Shown here one piece after another: positions 57,446 through 64,000 of a DNA stretch of 64,000 nucleotides. Below the pieces are notes generated by a model, which worked only from the letters and a program-made list of their open reading frames with translations, did no database searches and was not told the DNA's origin. The stretch comes from Papaver somniferum (Eukaryota > Streptophyta > Magnoliopsida > Ranunculales > Papaveraceae): positions 68,964,256 through 69,028,255 of the forward strand of contig NC_039364.1 in NCBI RefSeq assembly GCF_003573695.1, given 5' to 3'. Made by a program: the position numbers and the translations under genes. Numbering within the stretch: the first letter of the stretch is position 1; the number at the start of each line of letters is the position of its first letter.

Positions 57446-60056
57446 AAAAATATTAATTAGAATATTGGTCGTTGAACCGAGCATAATTAATAAATTAATG
57501 ACCATGAGGTCGTCGTAAAATTATTAAGGTTAGAATCTGGAATGATGATCCTTGGATTCAGAAACCCTAATTTGATCAATTGATGATCAATTCATAGTTC
57601 GTCAGAATTTCAACCATGGGAAGAAGGAGGAAGCGACTACATGGGACCGTGGATTAACCATGTAGTGTCCATATGCTCACGTGAGAAAATACGAAGAAAT
57701 CCTGAAGAGTTGACGATTTGTTGGTGAAAGAATGATCAAATGCTGGTTTAATCATTTATTCGAAAATGCTCGTTTGAGCCTTAGGTGGGAAAACCTAATT
57801 TATTATGATGAGGCGACGGACCAACCATGGAGTCATGAAACCGGCCCTGGGTTGTCACGTGACCGCCTGACGATCACTTCATGAAAATCCAAAGTGTTTG
57901 GAAGAATTTTGGACCTAATACGAGCAATTGTGCAAATTAGGTCAAAACTGTGAAAATTGATGGGATCGGCTTCCGTGAGCCAAAGAGCCAATCTTGGTCG
58001 GTCAAGATAGGGTGCTCATGTCCCCAAGGCGTCCACATCTCAGTCCTGAGAATTTTGATATTTTCTGGCGTGCAATTGAGCATCCATTCGAGAAAATATG
58101 CCAAAATTAGGGTTTCGACGAAACTGAGGAAAACACCATGAGATGATGAAAAATAATTATAAAATAAGGAAAGAGGAGGCGTGGGACCTCCGTGGTCAAG
58201 GCATGGTCGGTCGGTCGTGACCACGGTCCCGTGGTTCCTTTTCCTTAATTTTATAATATTTTGATGATTTTATGAAAAATTCATGAATTTTGAGAAATTT
58301 GATGAATTTAGGGAGTTTCCATGAATTGAAGGAGTTTTCATGAGTTCAGGGAAGCAAAAAATATTAAAATAATAAAAACAAGGGCGTGTGGGACCGTGGG
58401 AGGCATGGCCGGTTTGCTTGGGCCCGGTCCCACGAGTTTCCCTAATTTTTGTGTATTTTGTATGTATTTTTGATGAATTGAGGGAATTTTTCCTAATTTG
58501 AGAGAAATACCATGAAATCAAGGAATTTGATGAAATCAAGGAAAACTAATAATAAAATAATAAAACAAAGGGGCGTGTGGGACCGTCTAGGGCATGGCCG
58601 GCCGGCCAAGGCCCGGTCCCACAAGTTTTCATAATTTGTTTTATTTTATTATTATTCGATGATTTGTGCAAAAATACCATGAAATCGAGGAGTTTTTTCA
58701 TGAAATTAGAGAAATAATAATAATAATAAAATAATAAGGAACCGAGGGGTGTGGGGCCGGTTGGGACCAAGGCATGGTCGGTTGGCCAATGGTCACGCCC
58801 CGCATTCCTTTCCTTAATTTTATATTATTTTTTATGGATTTATGGAAGTACCATGAAACCGAGGAGTTTCCTCGAGACGAAGGAAATTTGATAAAATGAG
58901 AGAATTTTCATCAAATCATGAAAACTATAAAAATGCATTAAAATATAAAACTGGCGTGGGATTGACCACGACACGGTCGGTTGGTCGTGTGTCCGTGCTC
59001 CCAGCACCCTGGTCAATATTTTTAATTTATTTATTATTTTCTTCTCTATTTTGCATAGGTTCATCGTTTCGTTGTATTTTTGAAATACTCGTTCGTGCGG
59101 TGACTGTTAGTGTATCGTCGTTGGGTACACCTTCACCATTTAAATCGGGGCTTACTTAGAGGTAGATCAGACGTCCGGTTGTTGATTATTTATTATTAAT
59201 TGTGGAATCCAGTGGAGAATAATTCAAAAAACTTGAGTAATAAAATGTTTATTATTAATTCATAGGATCAGCTGAGGATTCGACTATGAATTCAGAATAA
59301 TAAAGTGAGCATTACCATTCCATGGGATCGTAGATTCGACCATAGAATCAGAGTAATTAAGATTTATCTATTACCATTTATGAGACCAGTTGTGGATTCG
59401 ATCATGAAATCGGAGTAATGAGATAATATAGTTATTGCTATTCTATGAGATCAAGTCGTGGATTCGATCATAGAATCAGAAAAATTGTTATTGCCATTCC
59501 AGGGGACCAGTCGTGGATTCAACCATGGAATAGGAGCAATTGTTATTGCCATTCCATGGGACCAGTCGTGGATTCGACCATGGAATAGAAGCAATAATAC
59601 ATTATTCTGGGAATTCAGTAGTGAATGTCACGGCAGAATCAATCTTAATTAGGAATAATTAACTTTGTGGATCTATACTAGCAGAGCAAGCTGTCTAGGA
59701 GCATTAATTATCCCGATATGAGCTTGTCGGTAAGTCATATCCTTTATATAGTCAGGGTAAACTCGTTGTTTGTTCCTGAAGATGTTATCGCTCTATACTA
59801 GCAGAGAAAGTTGTATAGGAGCTGTCCATCTCGTGATGCTATATAGAAATAATCACTGAAAGTATTCAGTATTCATGAGATATGTCGTTGTCCAGTCGTG
59901 AGACTACATATCTACATGTACTCTGAGAGAAAGTACTCTCCGTTGAGAATTCGATGAGAGACTCGTGTCTCGATACTCACGTTTGATTGCTGAATCAGAG
60001 TTTCGTATAATTATGAGTTTACGAATTTAGCCTTTGTCGAAAATCCACCATCTATA
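57446..60056 (-). repeat. Tat-A 5' LTR, U3 side
   Basis: It continues the LTR interrupted at 42835 and carries the large dyads (about 58150-58990) and the hairpin array (about 59200-59610). It ends AATCCACCATCTATA, where the usual CTACA has become CTATA, followed by GATCT. Confidence 0.87.
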
Positions 60057-60061
60057 GATCT
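60057..60061. repeat. Target duplication GATCT of Tat-A (right copy)
   Basis: It is the partner of 30124-30128. Ath-7 internal sequence resumes with CTAGGAAAGG. Confidence 0.9.
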
Positions 60062-61296
60062 CTAGGAAAGGAAATCAACCATTATTACAAGGATGGGATT
60101 ACTCACTTACCTTCACATCCGATCGACAATGATGATAACACCACTCTCACAGCGTCCAATAGAAACGTCTTCGGCTCATCGTCTTCATCTTCTCGGTCTT
60201 CGTCTTCGGCTTCAACTATTAATGATAATTTTGAACTTCTTAGATCCTTGACAATTTTTAACCTTTTTCTTCAAATCCTTGTTTCTTGAAACTTCCTCAT
60301 ATATTTCTCCTTCCCCACGGCTTATAAAATAAAAAAAAATAACAAAATTTTCTCTTGTCTCATGTATATATTTTTTTTTCTTTTTTTTCCATTTTTTTTT
60401 TTTTGCTTTTTTCATTTATTTTTTTTTGTTCTTTTTTTTTCATTTTTTTTCAAGACAAGAGAAATAAAATTCTAAACAAAGTGAAAATAAAACAAACCAT
60501 GGCCGTGAAAAAAGTACTTTACCGATTGATTCTTCACAACTTGTACTGTCTCGATATCATAAATTTCAATAACTCTCACCTTTCGATTTTCTTTGCTCTT
60601 GTAAATAAGTCTTCAACATGTATGTACAATTCTTCTCCTTGTCTTGTTGTTTTACTTGAATATGAAATTTGCTCTTTTCTTGTTTTGTTACTTGTAAACC
60701 TTGAACATCTTCAACTTTTTTTCGAACTTATGATGCTCCACTTGTTGATGATAATGGTGTTTCTATGGATCTGTTGTTGTCGAGAGAATGGTGTTAACTG
60801 AAAATCGAACTACAAGAAGGAGGCTTTCATCTATAGACGTCACCCTCATGATTGACAAAATTAGCACCCAAGAGAACAAAAATAGTGCTGAAATTGGTGC
60901 GAAGTGGGGTGGCTCACCATTCTACGTGAAATTAACGTACAGTGACACACACTCTAAGAAGATTTTTTAGTCAGCTACAAAGAATTTAAGGTCAGTGCCT
61001 CACGTGATGTAAATATGGGTAGTCTCCACTAATGATTGATCAGCAATTCTAATACTAAATATCTTCCTGCTCCTAATTTGCCACCGGCATGGTTAAGTTG
61101 AGCCACAAACAGTAATGACTTCTCCCAAAGATTAATAACACCTAATTTTTAGTATTCTCTAGCACTTCTAAGTTCAATTATTTCGGCCGAGAATTTTGTA
61201 TGTAAACATAGCTAGAAGTATACTAGTGACTCTAAAATCTCTACAAGTTAGAGGTTTTATGCAAAAAAAAATTTAAAATATATATATACTTAACCA
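60062..61296 (-). other. Ath-7 internal region, non-coding
   Basis: This is the continuation of Ath-7 after the Tat-A insertion. Around 60365-60455 it is an almost pure T tract with scattered C, G and A. I find no supported gene; short reading frames here come from the low-complexity sequence. Confidence 0.5.
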
Positions 61297-61309
61297 CTCC
61301 CCCACATTA
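61297..61309 (-). other. Polypurine-tract-like site in Ath-7
   Basis: The minus strand reads TAATGTGGGGGAG. It occupies the same place relative to the ORF as the site at 22131 in AthX; both are followed on the plus strand by ...TCCTCAATGTAATTGA. Confidence 0.45.
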
Positions 61310-61541
61310 AACCTTACATTTTCCTCAATGTAATTGAATCCTCCTGGTAAAGTCAAGGTGGGAAATCTTAACATGATATGGAACAAGAAAAATAAATAAC
61401 AAAATAAAAGGCAAAAGGATAAGAAATACGAAACTAATGGGTTGCCTCCTATGTAGCGCTTGGTTTAAAGTCGTCAGTCCGACTTGGCACTTGCAAGATT
61501 CACTCCCCATATACTAACAATCTGAAAATTTGGGGATCCAC

Positions 61542-62400
61542 CTATAGTACCTGTTTTGCAAATAATAGATCCATACAAATGTTAGCACAAGAAAATAATA
61601 ATGATGTTATCGCTCGATAGAAATTTCCCCCACACTTAGTCTTGTCTACACTCAAAAGTGTATGGAAAACATAAAATTTGGGACTTTCCATGTATTCCTC
61701 TTTGCAAACCTGCATATTGTTAGCATCAAGTGTTTCCAATGGCGGATATCTAGAAACAAAGTCATTCAAAAATACTTTTGAAGCACATACATTCAAACCA
61801 ATAAAAGTTAAAAGGAGAAGAATCAATATGCAAAGGGTTAGACAAACCTTGCAAAAATTCTTGTATTACGAAATCCTCTTTATCCTTAGAGAACTCTAGT
61901 GGATTACTTACCTCTTGTATATCGTGGTCCTCTATCAAATCTTGCAACCATTCTCCGTTATTATCTACCTTTACCAAAGTCTTGGCATCATTAAAATCAC
62001 TGGCAAGTTCAATTGGGTCTTCCACGAATGCATTTAATTTGGTTTCATTCTGAGTCACTATATCTTCAACACTCCCATCATCCGAATCAAATTCCTCTCT
62101 CATAAAATCTTCTTCGGTGTAAATCTTAGGACAATGAGTCTCCGGTGAAGGAATAACCGGGACTACTACTTCGAAATCAACTGGCCTAAAAACATTGTAA
62201 CCTGGATATTTTTTGTAACGTTGATATGCATTCGAGTATGTTACATCGTTTATAACAATGGTTTGGTCATACCAAGGCTCCTCCTTTTGAATAGCCGACG
62301 GATCGTTATTATGATCCGGAGTTGGAATAACTTCCTCATTGTCACAAAGAATTTCAAGAGAGGTTGCTCATCTTCAAAATATTATTTGTTGTCCATAGGA
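61542..62400 (-). pseudogene. Ath-7 acidic ORF, homologue of the AthX ORF
   Basis: An open stretch on the minus strand from about 62380 contains PWYDQTIVINDVTYSNAYQR, a region rich in Asp and Glu (MREEFDSDDGSVEDIVTQNE), WLQDLIEDHDIQEVSNPLEF, and after a frameshift near 61800 the segment GLNVCASKVFLNDFVSRYP and LLSVDKTKCGGNFYRAI. The last two align by eye with the AthX segments FKILLEYFASKYP and NTKFGGNF. Further upstream (62440-62580) FDQKFSSFVDSFNTKMQELR looks like a coiled coil of the same protein, cut by the Copia LTR at 62581. No gag or pol motif is seen. The family is not recognised. Confidence 0.55.
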
Positions 62401-62580
62401 ATTTAGAAATTATTTTTGTTTTGAGGACATACTTCTTCCTCATCCCTATTTTTACCGAGTTGAGAAATTTGTTCGTATAATTTCTTTGAATTTCTCGATG
62501 TGATTCCTCGCTTTGTTGTCGAAGTTCTTGCATCTTGGTATTGAAAGAATCTACAAAACTAGAAAATTTCTGATCAAAAG

Positions 62581-64000
62581 TGTTAGAGCATAGCTCGGTT
62601 GAACCCACTAAGCATTGGTATGTCAAGTTTGGTTGTCATATTTTAGTGAACCAAAACTCATTTAAGAGTCGCTTGATTAAATGTACTAGAGTCAACTTCG
62701 TATAGGTTAGATTGAAAGTATTAGGATATGAGACATTACAAGTATTCCTAAGACTTGAAGAAGTGAAGAAGTACGGAGCTACAACCACAACATCATCCTT
62801 CCTCTTGATGTTAGTGATATTTGACTTGAACTGTTTCATTCCCTAACGTATCTTTCAAGTCGTGCATATTGAAAACAAAACTGCAAAGCATGAACACTCT
62901 AGATAGACATAGTATTAAGGAATTCAATACGAGGTTTATTGCTTAACCATTAAACTTTGTAGACAAGACATCAACATAATCGTATGAATGTTATTGTGAT
63001 TATTGTATGGGTATAAGGTGAGGATTTCATCCTAGGAAACAATGTTGTTACATGTGTTTTAAGGAAGTAAGTTCATGAACTTTGTTTGTGAGCCGAAAAG
63101 GAAAGCGCCAGGCGTCATTGGGGCTGTTCTTCACTGCATATCTTATGAACGACCAATATGTGTGATTAGTATAACCGCTCATGACTTGTTTGTGTTCTTG
63201 GTAAAACTATTCACATGAGGCCTGACTTTTGTATTGGTATGACTTTTATTAGTGAAACCGATCTTAAGTAATCACCTGTTGGTATGATCGAGTTTGTGCA
63301 GTTTGTAAGGCCTAACACTGGGTAAAGGGGAACCGATCCTAGTAAGAGGTGCAACACGACACAAAGGGGAATCGATCCTTATATGGGGTGCAACAAGGTT
63401 TATAGCATAAAGGGGAACCGATCCTATGGACATGTGCAACACGTTTTTAGGCAAAGGGGAACCGATCCTATGGACATGTGCAACACATATGAGTTAGATA
63501 CCATATATATGTGGGGAACCGATCTTAATACCTAGTCAACCGAATTTTGGGAAGCTAGTGTGACTATGCACAGTACTCACATGGAGGCAGAACCGAAACT
63601 TGTTTTGGTAGAACCGTTAAACCCGTGATTTGTGATTGAGAAGTTCTTAATCAATCACATAGCTCTTGAAAGTCAGATGAACCAATTCTAAACTTGTTTG
63701 GAAGTGTGGTAAATCGGTTTCAAGTGAGTAAGTATGAAAGAGGACTTACAAAGAAAGGATGTCGACACACTTTGAACACATGCAGTAATGCGTATATTTT
63801 TTTATTGTTCAAAGATATTCGTTAACGTCTAAGAAGGAAGTAAATCCCAGGATCGAAATTAAATAAGTTAAGAATCTTTTAATTAAGGTTTTTAATTATA
63901 TATGGAAAATAAGAATTAGTAATGTGCATTTGCTAGTTAAAGATTTTCCAAGGAAATTTTCGATCATTATTTTGGACAGAGCATTCTCAGGAATTATGAA
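62581..64000 (+). repeat. Cop-2: Copia-type LTR (runs off the window)
   Basis: It starts TGTTAGAGCATAGCTCGG after AAAAG (62576-62580, possible target duplication) in the middle of Ath-7. A TGTTAGAGC start and a length over 1.4 kb resemble SIRE-type Copia LTRs. The right end is not in the window, so solo LTR and full element cannot be told apart. Confidence 0.6.
63300..63540. repeat. Imperfect tandem repeat with GGGGAACCGATCCT
   Basis: Five copies of GGGGAACCGATCCT or close variants lie at intervals of about 45-55 bp, most followed by GTGCAACA. Two adjacent units are nearly identical (GATCCTATGGACATGTGCAA). They lie within the Cop-2 LTR. Confidence 0.75.

Larger units (their letters stand above)
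30129..60056 (-). mobile_element. Tat-A: Tat-lineage element holding nested Tat-B
   Basis: In transcription order (right to left): 5' LTR (41849-42835 plus 57446-60056), primer site, gag-protease, a large pol deletion, the integrase C-terminus, an antisense gene on the plus strand, polypurine tract and 3' LTR (30129-33701). Flanked by GATCT. Without the nested Tat-B and its duplication the element is about 15.3 kb, with LTRs of 3.6 kb. It cannot be autonomous because RT, RNase H and the integrase core are gone. Confidence 0.88.

Noticed and set aside
60355..60801. A 148-codon plus-strand frame rich in Phe and Ser
   Set aside because: It comes from a T-rich low-complexity tract; no domain, and it lies in a non-coding part of Ath-7.

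Overview
The window reads as plant nuclear DNA (a flowering plant, probably a eudicot; I cannot place it more closely). Almost all of it is nested LTR retrotransposons in various states of decay. The evidence is Ty3/Gypsy gag, protease, reverse transcriptase, RNase H and integrase sequences of the Tat and Athila types, a Ty1/Copia leader with an initiator-Met-tRNA type primer site, many TG...CA long terminal repeats (LTRs), and A+T-rich spacers. There are no bacterial-style operons, rRNA or CRISPR arrays. The only good candidate for an ordinary host gene is a small three-exon minus-strand gene at 27375-29032, in a 3.6 kb retrotransposon-poor island (about 25715-29370).

Left block (1-25714). 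A plus-strand Tat-type element (Tat-1) ends at 4176. Only its 3' part is in view: a six-exon gene on the opposite strand, then the polypurine tract and 3' LTR. It lies in the pol gene of a minus-strand Athila-type element (Ath-1, 4177-10436), which itself lies in a Copia LTR (Cop-1, 10437-12092). Cop-1 is cut by a truncated Tat-A-type LTR (12093-about 14182). Next comes a second plus-strand Tat element (Tat-2: LTR, gag, protease and, after a gap, RT). The gap is a minus-strand non-autonomous Athila-like element (AthX, 18261-23654), whose left LTR holds a solo LTR (AthY, 18526-20056, target duplication ATGAC). The RT of Tat-2 runs into minisatellite-rich DNA and a 3' LTR of the Tat-1 family (25155-25714).

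Right block (29370-64000). An Athila-like non-autonomous element (Ath-7) is split by a 30 kb insertion, Tat-A (minus strand, 30129-60056, target duplication GATCT). The 5' LTR of Tat-A is split by Tat-B, a related plus-strand element (42836-57440, target duplication GTACC). Ath-7 resumes at 60062 and is cut by a Copia LTR at 62581 that runs off the window.

How the parts relate. Tat-A has gag and protease but has lost RT, RNase H and most of integrase. Tat-B has protease to integrase but has lost the capsid part of gag. Tat-1, Tat-A and Tat-B each carry genes antisense to gag-pol between pol and the 3' LTR, with their own TATA boxes and GT-AG introns; in Tat-A this includes a plant mobile domain (PMD). 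The 3.5 kb Tat-A/Tat-B LTRs contain two arrays of dyad-symmetric units whose arms differ between units but stay largely self-complementary. Tat-B ends not at its LTR but 115 bp further on, inside a primer-site and gag leader of Tat-A type, and the target duplication flanks that extended end. Every retrotransposon gag-pol reading frame seen is broken.
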